From: Sulfurimonas sp.
GTDB lineage: Bacteria > Campylobacterota > Campylobacteria > Campylobacterales > Sulfurimonadaceae
Direction of reading: 5' to 3'
Length of the DNA: 8,391 nucleotides
Assembly (NCBI GenBank): GCA_021157485.1
Contig: JAGGWO010000067.1
Coordinates: 1-8,391, forward strand
Numbering within the stretch: position 1 is the first letter of the stretch; each line of letters starts with the position of its first letter. The notes beneath the pieces were generated by a model. The model searched no databases and was not told the DNA's origin. It saw nothing but the letters and a program-made list of their open reading frames with translations. Below, piece after piece: positions 1 through 8,200 of this stretch. A program made the position numbers and the translations under genes.

Positions 1-1040
1 CACTTGGAACTAATACACAAACTGTAGATATAGATATAAAAAGTTATAAAGAGGGTCAAGATGATGGTCAGGTAAAAATATATTTTACTGATGGAACTAC
101 AATAACATATGAGATTGATGACCTTCTACCTGGTGAAGCAAATAACGAAGAACTTACCATGAGTATTAGTGAGAGTAAAGAGTTTGATAAAATAGAAGTT
201 ATTTCAAATAACAACAAAGAGTTTAAAATAGAGGGTGTTACTGTAGCGAGTGGAGAAAGTTATAATTATACTATAAACTTAACATCTTCATCAAGTGATA
301 GTAGCGAAACATTATCAGATATTACTCTCTCAAGTTTACCAGATGGTGTCACTATAAAAGATGCAAATGGTGATGTATTAGCTGCAAATGATGATGGAAG
401 TTACAGTATTGAAGCAAACAGTGCTATTACTGTTGTGTCAACTACTGAATTATCAGCAGATATCTTAAATTCTATGACAGCAAGTATTTCTTCAAGTGAT
501 GGAAGTGATAGTAATGTAACTACTGTTACTGCAAAACTAGAGATAGATGGAACTAGTGGAGATGATACTTTAACAGCAACTGACGCTGACGAAGTTATAG
601 ATGGTGGTGCAGGTGCAGATACAATAAACGCTGGTGCTGGAGATGATAATATCGTTTTTGATAGTGCTGATACAATTGATGGTGGAGAAGGCTTAGATAC
701 TCTTGTCGTAGAGGGTGAAACAGCAATAGATTTCAGTGCCTTAGCTGATGATAGTATAAACAATATAGAAGTAATTGACTTAGGTGCGGGAGAACAAAAT
801 ATTAGCATAAGTGTTGATGATGTTTTAGATATGACAGATACCGAGAACCTTCTTCGTATAGATGGAGACAGTACAGATAGTATAAACTTAAGTGATCAAG
901 GTAATGATGTAGAGTGGACTTTGGGTAATTTTAAAACAGATGCTGAGACAGGTGCAACTTATCAAGAGGTTACAGGTGTTGAAGATGATGTTACTGTTAC
1001 TTTAGAAATTAGTACAGATATTATAATAGACCAAAACTAG
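1..1040 (+). CDS. C-terminal part of a large RTX adhesin exported by type I secretion (5'-partial)
   Basis: Only the last 345 codons are present. The frame (first full codon at position 3) is open to the window edge, so the ATG at 159 is internal and the real start lies upstream. The N-terminal half is rich in Ser, Thr, Asp and Gly. It contains a beta-sandwich-like module (about 212-540, with 'LPDGVTIKDANGDVL'), of the kind repeated in tandem in giant bacterial adhesins. Four RTX nonapeptides of the GGxGxDxxx type follow at about 549-707: GTSGDDTLT, GGAGADTIN, AGAGDDNIV and GGEGLDTLV. The last part carries 'VDDVLDMTD', typical of the C-terminal region of many RTX adhesins, and should hold the uncleaved secretion signal. 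There is no cysteine and the protein is very acidic, as expected for a calcium-folded extracellular protein. The convergent exporter operon next door makes it the likely cargo. Role in attachment or biofilm is inferred; the binding target is unknown. Confidence 0.87.
   Translation, partial: LGTNTQTVDIDIKSYKEGQDDGQVKIYFTDGTTITYEIDDLLPGEANNEELTMSISESKEFDKIEVISNNNKEFKIEGVTVASGESYNYTINLTSSSSDSSETLSDITLSSLPDGVTIKDANGDVLAANDDGSYSIEANSAITVVSTTELSADILNSMTASISSSDGSDSNVTTVTAKLEIDGTSGDDTLTATDADEVIDGGAGADTINAGAGDDNIVFDSADTIDGGEGLDTLVVEGETAIDFSALADDSINNIEVIDLGAGEQNISISVDDVLDMTDTENLLRIDGDSTDSINLSDQGNDVEWTLGNFKTDAETGATYQEVTGVEDDVTVTLEISTDIIIDQN
549..707 (+). repeat. RTX nonapeptide block (four calcium-binding repeats)
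   Basis: The translated frame shows four glycine/aspartate nonapeptides matching GGxGxDxxx: the first is separate, the second and third are directly adjacent, and the fourth follows after 'FDSADTID'. In this family such repeats bind calcium and fold into a parallel beta-roll after export from the low-calcium cytoplasm. The array is short, as is usual near the C-terminus of type I secreted adhesins. Confidence 0.85.
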
Positions 1041-1071
1041 TAAAGCTAAAGAGCTTTACTTTAAAAGTAAA
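1039..1071. terminator. Probable bidirectional terminator hairpin between convergent genes
   Basis: AGTAAAGCT (1039-1047) and AGCTTTACT (1052-1060) form a perfect 9-bp stem with a 4-nt AAAG loop. The stem starts inside the stop codon of the RTX gene and contains the TAA stop of the LuxR-type gene (1056-1058). A second, overlapping inverted repeat, TTTACTTT (1055-1062) with AAAGTAAA (1064-1071), offers a competing fold. On the minus strand the first stem is followed by AGTTTTGG, a short U-rich run. On the plus strand the U tract is only three bases, so termination may be weaker in that direction. The stem is mostly A-T, so strength is uncertain. Confidence 0.55.
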
Positions 1072-1664
1072 ACTAAAGAGATTCTATCACTCACGTGCAG
1101 TTTAGAAAAGATTGAGCTCACGTGAGCTTTTACGGTTCTTATTGTAATATCTAACTTTGTTGCGATAGTATCATTTGTAAGACCTTCTAAAACAAGGTAG
1201 GCTACTTCAAGCTCTTTTGGACTCAGTCTATTTTGTATAAGACTTTGTGCGTCTTCATTTAAAGTAGGAGCGCTAGAGCTTTTAACTAGTGCTGCTGTCA
1301 GCTTAGGATATGTCCAAACTTTTCCATCACGTACTGCGTTTATCATCTGTGAAAAATTAACATCTGATATTCGGCTATTAGCGTAAGCTTTTACTCCACG
1401 AGATATAAGTAATTTTCCTGCTGTAATCTCTGGAGTTTTTTCTAGTACAACTGTATTTTGAGGGAGTTCATTTGAAGAAATCAGTTTATTTATTTGAGTA
1501 GCTACTGAATCAAAATCAGCAATAATTATTGCAGGCTTCAGTAAACCTTTTAAGACTTTTTGTAAAGATTTTTCATCATAACATGAAAATGAGTGCTCTA
1601 GTGTGTGTTTAGACTTCCACTCATCAATCATTTCCATATTTGCACTAAAGAAGATTATTTTCAT
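1056..1664 (-). CDS. LuxR/NarL-type transcriptional regulator with atypical receiver domain
   Basis: This is a 202-aa protein with the two-domain layout of NarL/FixJ response regulators. Residues 1-125 resemble a receiver and residues 147-202 form a LuxR-type helix-turn-helix ('LSPKELEVAYLVLEGLTN', then 'TIRTVKAHVSSIFSKL'). The receiver lacks several phosphorylation residues. The acidic pair after beta-1 is replaced in 'FFSANMEM', the Thr/Ser after beta-4 is Glu or Lys ('VVLEKT'), and the beta-5 Lys position is in 'KAYANSR'. Asp50 or Asp52 could still sit at the acceptor position. It may therefore act without phosphorylation, like CsgD/VpsT-type biofilm regulators, but their c-di-GMP motif is not evident here. 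The ATG lies 1 nt after the adaptor stop codon with GGAAAGA 4 nt upstream, so it is translated as the last gene of the secretion operon. Regulation of the adhesin or exporter is inferred from position. No histidine kinase is in the window. Confidence 0.85.
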   Translation of the reverse strand: MKIIFFSANMEMIDEWKSKHTLEHSFSCYDEKSLQKVLKGLLKPAIIIADFDSVATQINKLISSNELPQNTVVLEKTPEITAGKLLISRGVKAYANSRISDVNFSQMINAVRDGKVWTYPKLTAALVKSSSAPTLNEDAQSLIQNRLSPKELEVAYLVLEGLTNDTIATKLDITIRTVKAHVSSIFSKLHVSDRISLVLLLK

Positions 1665-1665
1665 T

Positions 1666-3006
1666 TTATCTTTCCGAAAAAACGTACTGTTTAGATTTTA
1701 GTATAGGTTTTAAAATATACTGCATCACTGTTTTTTGACCAGTAATTATATCAACACTGGCAGTCATCCCTGGAATAATATTTAGGGGGTGTTCTTTTGA
1801 TCCTAAGTAATTTTTCTCTGTTACGATATTAATAAGGTAAAAAGTATTCTCTTTTTTATCAGTAACTGTATCTGGAGAGATATTTACAACTTTACCTATA
1901 AGCCCACCATGAATAGCATAATCATAAGCAGAAATTTTTACTTTTGCCTCAGCACCTGGATGAATAAACGCAATGTCACTAGGTTTGATTTTTATCTCTA
2001 AAAAGAGTTTTTTATTTGTAGGAACTATCTCAACTAAATCAGCACCAGGTTTAACAACTCCACCGACAGTATGCACAAAGAGTTTTTGTACTATTCCATC
2101 AACAGGAGATTTCACCATTGTTCTGCTTACTTGATCACTAAAGGCAATCTGCTGCGTTTGAAGTCTAGATATCTCTGCTGTTACTTCGTTTAACTCTTTT
2201 TTAGCCTTGTTTATAACAAGTTGCGAAGCTTCAGCTCTTTTTTGTCTATACTCTTCTATGGCAGATTTTAGTCTTGGTAAAGAGAGTGATGAAGCTTCTA
2301 TATCATTTTCAATTCCATTTGCCTCACGTTTGAGTTTTAAGAAATCTACCCTTGATTTTATACCCTCTTTTACCATTGGCTCAGTCATATTTATCTCTTC
2401 TGTAACAAACTCCAGAGATTTTTGAAGTGATCTTATCCTTGCTTGTGCCTCTTTACGCTCCTGTTTTCTCTGCTCAATTTGCTGGATATAAGAGTTGTCT
2501 TGAGCATTCATTTCTAATTTATTTGAATTATACAACTTGCGAGCAAGTTCTATCTGTTTTTCAAGTTGTTTATCTGTAGTTTTGGGTGCTTTAAAAGCTA
2601 AAGAGTTGGCTTCTGCAAAAAGTCTTAATCTTTTTGCTTCTAGCTCTTGGTACTTCATCTCATTAGTTCTTGAAGTAGAGATAGATTTGGCGTTGTTAAT
2701 CTTGAGAATCACTTGTCCAGTTTTAACAAATTGACCCTCTGTAACAAGGATGGATTCAACAATACCACCTTCAAGATTTTGAATAATCTGATTCTGTCCA
2801 TAAGGGATTACTTTTCCATCACCTCTTGTTATCTCATCAATATAAGCAAAAGAGGCCCATACAATAAGTGCAAGAATTGTAAATATCCATATCTTAATAA
2901 CTCTGCTGATATGCGAAGGTGAGCGTTCTAAAATTGCAGAACTCAAAGAGTTCATAAACTCATAGTCTTTTTCGTTGTACTCTACAAGCTTGTTAGATTT
3001 CTTCAC
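1666..3006 (-). CDS. HlyD-family periplasmic adaptor of type I secretion system (LapC-like)
   Basis: This is a 446-aa membrane fusion protein that links the inner-membrane ABC exporter to an outer-membrane TolC-like channel. It has a short cytoplasmic N-terminus and one transmembrane helix at about residues 37-55. A first lipoyl/barrel half follows at 62-102 ('GKVIPYGQNQIIQNLEGGIVESILVTEG'). A long charged alpha-helical hairpin runs from about 110 to 290, and the second lipoyl half contains 'KSPVDGIVQKL'. The C-terminal beta-barrel ends with 'IPGMTASVDIITG', typical of HlyD proteins. Length fits the family (about 430-480 aa). The start is GTG at 3006-3004, overlapping by one base the TAG stop of the exporter gene. 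A strong GGAGG 9 nt upstream supports it over the next in-frame ATG at codon 18. The overlap suggests translational coupling and 1:1 assembly with the exporter. Confidence 0.93.
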   Translation of the reverse strand: MKKSNKLVEYNEKDYEFMNSLSSAILERSPSHISRVIKIWIFTILALIVWASFAYIDEITRGDGKVIPYGQNQIIQNLEGGIVESILVTEGQFVKTGQVILKINNAKSISTSRTNEMKYQELEAKRLRLFAEANSLAFKAPKTTDKQLEKQIELARKLYNSNKLEMNAQDNSYIQQIEQRKQERKEAQARIRSLQKSLEFVTEEINMTEPMVKEGIKSRVDFLKLKREANGIENDIEASSLSLPRLKSAIEEYRQKRAEASQLVINKAKKELNEVTAEISRLQTQQIAFSDQVSRTMVKSPVDGIVQKLFVHTVGGVVKPGADLVEIVPTNKKLFLEIKIKPSDIAFIHPGAEAKVKISAYDYAIHGGLIGKVVNISPDTVTDKKENTFYLINIVTEKNYLGSKEHPLNIIPGMTASVDIITGQKTVMQYILKPILKSKQYVFSER

Positions 3007-5165
3007 TATTTCTTACCTCCAGCTTGTAATTTCAGAAGAGCTTCTTCTTTAGGTGCATCGATAATTATTTTACCCTCATTCACAACTAAAACTCTATCTA
3101 CTATTTTGAGTAGGTTCATTTTTTGAGTAACGAGTAGTGAAGTAGTCCCTTTAAGAGCAGTTTGAAGATTATCAAGTAGTTTTGCTTCTGTAATTTGATC
3201 CATAGCATTACTTGGTTCATCCATTAGCATAATAGGTGCGCTTAGTAAGAATGCACGTGCAATTCCTATAGTTTGACGTTGTCCACCTGAAAGCCCTTGT
3301 CCACGCTCACCTATTGGCATTTCATAACCTTTAGGATGTTTTTTTATAAAGTCTGATGCTCCACTGATTTGTGCAGCTCTTATCATTGCACCATCACTTG
3401 CGTGAGAAGCTCTAAAAGTGATGTTGTCTTTTACTGTTCCACGAAATAGCATAATATCTTGAGAAACATAACCCATGTTCTTACGCAGATCAGCAGGGTC
3501 AATCTGGTTTATATCTATTCCATCAATAAGAATTTGTCCTGCATCAGGTTCATAGAGTCCTAAAAGTAGTTTTTCAATAGTACTTTTACCAGAACCGATA
3601 CGACCGATAATCGCAACATGCTCTCCCGGTGTGATAATAAAAGATACATTTTTAAGAGCTGGAACATCTGTATTTGGATAGGAAAAAGTTACATCTACAA
3701 ACTCAATATGACCGCTAAAATCAGGTCTCTCTACAAACTTTTTACCATCTGGTCTCTCACTTGGTTGAGAGATAATCTCATTGAGTGTTTCATATGAAGT
3801 TTTTGTGTCTTCATAGTTGGTCATAAGTGCTGCAACTTGTCCCATAGGTGCAAGTGTTCTACCAGTAAGTATTACAATGGCAATTAGTCCACCCATAGAA
3901 AGCTCGAAGTCTTGAATCATATATACACCATAAACTATAATCATTACAGTGTTAAGTTGAATCAGTAGTTGTGTAATAGTAGGAATGGAAGCCGATAAAA
4001 GACGAGATTTTAGACTTTTACCTGCTATCTCTCCAGTTGATTCTTCCCATTTGTATTGAATCTGGTTTAGTGTTCCTAGAGTTTTCAGTGTTTCAATGTT
4101 GTTTAAACTCTCTATTAAGATAGAACTCTTTTTAGCACTGGCTTCATGTGTACTCTCTATACTCGCACGAAGAGGTTTTTTTATGAAAAATGCATACCCT
4201 AAAATAAGAGTAATTGTAACCATCGGAACTAGAACAATGCCACCACCAATATATGCGATTACAGCTAAAAATATAACAGCAAATGGAAGATCGATAACCG
4301 CAGCCATAGTTGCGTTTGTTAAAAAGCTTCTAATTGAGTCAAAATCTTTGATGTTGCTGGCGAATGAACCGACAGAAGCAGGGTGGTTTGCCATCTTCAG
4401 ATCAAGAACTTTCTCAAATATAATAGATGACATGATAATATCACTCTTCTTAGCAGCACTTTCTAAGAGATACGTTCGAGAAAATTTTAGTGTTGCATCT
4501 ATAACATAAACAATAATTACACCAATAGCAAATACCCAAAGAGTCTCTATAGCATTATTTGGAATAACTCTATCATAAACATTCATAGTAAATAGAGGTG
4601 AAGCTAATACAAAAAGGTTTATAAGGAGTGAAGCGTAAAGAACATCTTTATATATTGGTAGGGATAGTTTTATAGTACTCCAAAACCAATGTTTTTGATT
4701 TAAGTGAAGTGTTCTTGAAGTCTCATCAGTATATTCAAATGCTTTTTTAACCATAAATCCAAAGCCGATATACTCATCTTCTAAGTCAGCTACATCAACC
4801 CACTGCTCAACAGCTTCTTCAGCAGGCATAATAATTTTTACTTGAGTACCATCTTCACTAAATCTATCTAAAATACAAGCACTCTGATTTGATAGTAAAA
4901 TAATCATAGGAAGCTGAAGCGGAGATATTTGTGAAAGTGGTCTTTTTATTATAGATGATTTAAGTCCAGCTTTTGCTGCTGCACGTGAAAAGAGACCTTT
5001 TGCATTGTTGATTGAGAAAAGTTCTGGAGCTTCAGCACCCGGTTCTATCGGAAGTCCTGCAGTTAAAGCTTCAGCAGAATACGGTTTGTGATAAAGTTTT
5101 GTAAAGAGCACCAAACAATCAAGGAGGGCATCCATTCTTAAATTATCGGCGCTAGTTATTAGCAT
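3006..5165 (-). CDS. Type I secretion ABC exporter with degenerate C39-like N-terminal domain (LapB/LssB-like)
   Basis: This 719-aa protein is the inner-membrane ATPase/permease of a type I secretion system. Residues 1-140 form a C39-peptidase-like domain. Asp16-Cys17 may match the catalytic Cys region, but the upstream Gln is missing and no His is seen at the usual 'HFVVL' position ('SACILD', 95-100). It is therefore probably a non-cleaving cargo-docking domain, as in HlyB and LapB. The membrane domain spans about 165-450 with hydrophobic helices near 173-193, 207-223, 287-303, 308-327 and 395-417. The ATPase domain (about 485-719) has Walker [10 protein letters not shown] (521-529), Q-loop Gln569, signature LSGGQ (625-629), Walker B IMLMDE (645-650) and D-loop SNAMD (652-656). 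The H-loop position is Gln681 ('LLVTQK') instead of His. The ATG at 5165 has GGAG five bases upstream and is preceded by a good promoter. It is the first gene of the three-gene operon. The likely cargo is the neighbouring RTX protein. Confidence 0.93.
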   Translation of the reverse strand: MLITSADNLRMDALLDCLVLFTKLYHKPYSAEALTAGLPIEPGAEAPELFSINNAKGLFSRAAAKAGLKSSIIKRPLSQISPLQLPMIILLSNQSACILDRFSEDGTQVKIIMPAEEAVEQWVDVADLEDEYIGFGFMVKKAFEYTDETSRTLHLNQKHWFWSTIKLSLPIYKDVLYASLLINLFVLASPLFTMNVYDRVIPNNAIETLWVFAIGVIIVYVIDATLKFSRTYLLESAAKKSDIIMSSIIFEKVLDLKMANHPASVGSFASNIKDFDSIRSFLTNATMAAVIDLPFAVIFLAVIAYIGGGIVLVPMVTITLILGYAFFIKKPLRASIESTHEASAKKSSILIESLNNIETLKTLGTLNQIQYKWEESTGEIAGKSLKSRLLSASIPTITQLLIQLNTVMIIVYGVYMIQDFELSMGGLIAIVILTGRTLAPMGQVAALMTNYEDTKTSYETLNEIISQPSERPDGKKFVERPDFSGHIEFVDVTFSYPNTDVPALKNVSFIITPGEHVAIIGRIGSGKSTIEKLLLGLYEPDAGQILIDGIDINQIDPADLRKNMGYVSQDIMLFRGTVKDNITFRASHASDGAMIRAAQISGASDFIKKHPKGYEMPIGERGQGLSGGQRQTIGIARAFLLSAPIMLMDEPSNAMDQITEAKLLDNLQTALKGTTSLLVTQKMNLLKIVDRVLVVNEGKIIIDAPKEEALLKLQAGGKK
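3016..3020 (-). promoter_or_regulatory. Shine-Dalgarno site setting the GTG start of the HlyD-like gene
   Basis: The minus strand reads GGAGG here, 9 nt before the GTG at 3006. It lies inside the last codons of the exporter gene (Gly-Gly-Lys-Lys end). It is the best ribosome binding site in the window and decides in favour of the non-ATG start. Confidence 0.75.
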
Positions 5166-5196
5166 ATAGTCTCCATAGTGTCTTTGATTATCGCTT

Positions 5197-5224
5197 ATTA
5201 TAACAAGTTATACAAAAATTGCAA
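5197..5224 (-). promoter_or_regulatory. Promoter for the type I secretion operon (extended -10, weak -35)
   Basis: On the minus strand, TGT-TATAAT (5205-5197) is a perfect extended -10 element. TTGCAA (5224-5219) lies 16 bp upstream and matches four of six bases of a -35 box. A transcript starting near 5190 would have a leader of about 25 nt, including the GGAG before the exporter ATG. Transcription starts have not been mapped; this is from pattern only. Confidence 0.6.
5199..5212. repeat. Inverted repeat TATAAC-AA-GTTATA in the divergent promoter region
   Basis: Two perfect 6-bp arms with a 2-bp spacer overlap the -10 of the secretion operon. A third GTTATA copy lies at 5236-5241 inside the mutS -10. 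It could be a protein-binding site, or only a by-product of two back-to-back AT-rich promoters. Confidence 0.4.
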
Positions 5225-5234
5225 TAATTTTTTA

Positions 5235-5243
5235 TGTTATAAT
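5235..5243 (+). promoter_or_regulatory. Extended -10 promoter for mutS
   Basis: TGT-TATAAT (TATAAT at 5238-5243) is a consensus extended -10. It is preceded by T- and A-rich runs rather than a -35 box, the usual form of housekeeping promoters in Campylobacter and Helicobacter. The expected start near 5250 leaves a leader of about 27 nt to the ATG at 5277. This argues against translation from the upstream in-frame GTG at 5178, which lies before the promoter. Confidence 0.6.
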
Positions 5244-5276
5244 CGCAATATATTAAGCAAAACGGGCATATTTTTA

Positions 5277-8200
5277 ATGAAATCATCAGATGTAAGTCAT
5301 ATACTCAACAACAAAGAACGGCTACTAACTCAAACCTATTTTGACCTTCAGAGATATTTTGAAGAGAAGTATGGCCATGACACAGTTATTTTCATGGAAA
5401 TAGGGACTTTTTATGAAGTTTATGAAGTAAATAATGATGATGAACAGATAGGTAAAGCTAAAGAAATAGCCGAACTTTTAAATATCCAACTCACTAAAAA
5501 AAATAAAAATATAATCGAGAATTCTGACAAAAACCCACTCTTAGCAGGAGTACCTGCTGTCTCATTTGAACGTTATCTAAATCGTCTTATAGGGGAGCAA
5601 AAATATACTGTAATTGTTGTAAAACAAAAAGGTAATCCTCCAAAAATTAGCCGTTATATTTCTCAGATTGTTTCTCCGGGAACTAACTTTGAGCATATTG
5701 TAGATAATGATGATAACTATATAGTCTCTATCTTAGTTGATAAGCACAGAGATGTTTACAGTGTTGGTTACTCTGCTATAGATGTCACAACTGGAAAAAC
5801 TTTTCTTTATGAGACTCACGGAACTAGTGAAGATCCAGCTTATGCTCTTGATGAAGTCTTTAATCTTTTAAATATTTACAAAACTTCTGAAGTTGTTATC
5901 ACTTTTTTAGATGGCATTGAAGATCAGCGTCATGTTATTCAGTACTTGGAAATTGCTGAGCACTATCACTACTCTGTAAATAACCAAAGACCTCGTATTG
6001 AGTTTCAAAATAAGCTCTTTAAAGAGGTTTATCAGATACAGTCTCTTCTCTCTCCAATAGAACACTTAGACTTAGAACGCAATCCGATGATAACAGAGTC
6101 ACTGGCAATTTTAATTCACTTTGTCATAGAACATGATTATCACATAGTGCAAAAACTCTCACTTCCTTCTATAATCGATAATCGTCGTTTCATGTATCTT
6201 GGAAACAATGCTTTAGAGCAGATGGGTGTGATTTCTAAAGATAGAAAAGAGTTTACACTTCTTCGTATGATGGACAGAAGTGCAACTGCAATAGGGCGAA
6301 GACTTTTAAAAGAGAGACTGCTCAACCCTATAATGGAAGCAGATGAGTTGGAACGCAGATATAACCTAATAGAGAGAGTTTCATCTCACACTAGATATCT
6401 TGATGAGATGATGCGTGGTGTTTATGATTTAGAGAGACTCTCACGTAGACTTAGTTTAGGAAGACTTCACCCTTTTGAGATGAACCATGTTTATGAGTCA
6501 ATGCAGAGTGTAAAAGAGTTGATGCTATACGTTAAAAAACATAAGATTCAAAAAACTCCTTTTCATGAGAGTGAAGTGGATGAGTTCTTACGTGATATAG
6601 ATAAAAGTATAGATTTAGATGTCTCACGCCGCTTTACAAACGCAACTGTTGATGAGAACTTTTTAATGGATGGAGTTGATGAGTCAATAGATACTCTTGT
6701 AAAAGAGAATGGCGTTATGTTGATTGCGTTTGAAGATATAATGGCAAAAATCTCAGACCTGCTTGACTTAGTAAACGCAGGTAGCTCAAAGAGTTTAGTC
6801 ACTCTTGGTCTTTTAGAGAAAGAGGGTTATTACATCTCTCTGAGTAAAAATAGATTTTCTCTAATTGAGAGTGAGTTTAAAAAAGATGAAGAGTTTGCAA
6901 ACTTCAGTGTTAAAAAACTTACAAACAGTGTAAAAATTACCTCAGAGTTTACAGATAACCTCTCAGATAAAATCATGAAAAATCGTCGTAAAATAGTTGC
7001 TCTTGTAAGAGATAGATATATTCAACTGCAAGGTCTGTTTGAGAGACGATACTCTCTTCTTTTTGATAGAGTGATAGCTTATGTTTCAGACCTTGATGTA
7101 GGTGTGAGTTCATCAAAAATAGCACAAATGTATAAACACTCACGTCCTATGATTGTTGAGGCGCATAATGATGAAAACTTTATGCAGATAATGCAGCTTC
7201 GTCATCCTCTGATTGAGATTCAAGAGAGAGGTGGAATCTACGTTCCAAATGACATAGTTATGGGTAATCGTGAGTATATGGACTTGCCACATCCCCAAAC
7301 TGTAATGCTTGAAGTTGGTGTGCATGACGGACACGATATTAATGGTGTTTTACTCTATGGTATCAACTCAAGTGGTAAAAGTTCTTTGATGAAAAGTATA
7401 GGGATTGCAACTTTAATGGCTCAGAGTGGTTTCTTTGTAAGTGCAGCGGTTATGAAGTTTACTGTCTTTGATTCACTTTTTACAAGAATTGTTTCAAAAG
7501 ATAATCTGGCAAAGGGACTCTCTACATTTGCAGTTGAGATGCTTGAACTTAAAAATATTTTCAATCGTTCAACTGCTCGCTCTTTAGTTCTTGGAGATGA
7601 GATAAGTCATGGTACAGAAACACTATCTGGTGTTGCAATAGTTGCAAGTGCGATAAATAAACTCGCAAAAACAAGATGTCTTTTTCTCTTTGCAACTCAC
7701 CTGCATCAACTCTCAACTATGAGGGAAATAACAACACTTGATAATGTTGTAGATTTGCACCTAAGTGTTGAGTATGATGAAGAAAAAGATGCCTTACTGT
7801 TTAACCGCATACTTCAAGCTGGAAGCGGTAGTAGTATCTATGGTTTAGAGTTTGCAAAATCACTTCATATGGACAGTGAATTTTTAGATATAGCAAACCA
7901 AATTCGTAAGCGTTTAGCAAATGATTTTGATGAACTTGAACTTTTAGTAAAGAAGAAAAAAAGTAAGTATAACAAAGAGTTGTATGTAACGAAATGCGTA
8001 ATTTGTGGAGCTGTTGCTGAAGATGTTCACCATATTTCTCAACGCTCACTCGCTGATAAAGCAGGTTTTATAGGACACTTTCATAAAGACAACAAACATA
8101 ACCTTATCCCACTCTGTAAAGAACACCATAATCAGATACATGATGGAAAACTGAGAGTTGATGGTTTTGTTATGACATCAAATGGTTTAGAGTTACAGTT

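Noticed and set aside
159..161. ATG as the start of the RTX protein
   Set aside because: The same frame is open through position 3 with similar Asp/Thr/Gly-rich composition, and there is no ribosome site before the ATG. It is an internal Met.
401..808. 135-codon open frame on the minus strand inside the RTX gene
   Set aside because: Low-complexity Ser/Pro/Val-rich antisense frame produced by the repetitive Asp/Gly/Ser codons of the real gene; no domain or ribosome site.
1115..1128. Perfect 14-bp palindrome AGCTCACGTGAGCT, with a second CACGTG at 1093-1098
   Set aside because: Both lie inside the regulator coding sequence and encode His-Val-Ser in the DNA-binding domain. One such palindrome is expected by chance in a window this size.
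4096..4509. 137-codon plus-strand frame inside the exporter gene
   Set aside because: Antisense shadow of the membrane domain; hydrophobic by codon complementarity, with the well-supported exporter on the other strand.
5178..5276. Upstream in-frame GTG that would extend MutS by 33 residues
   Set aside because: The extension crosses the likely promoter (-10 at 5238-5243), has no MutS-like sequence and no good ribosome site. ATG 5277 is preferred.
5496..5503. A8 run in mutS as a possible slippage switch
   Set aside because: It encodes Lys-Lys-Asn in frame, and runs of this length are common in AT-rich genomes. Without variation data it is not notable.
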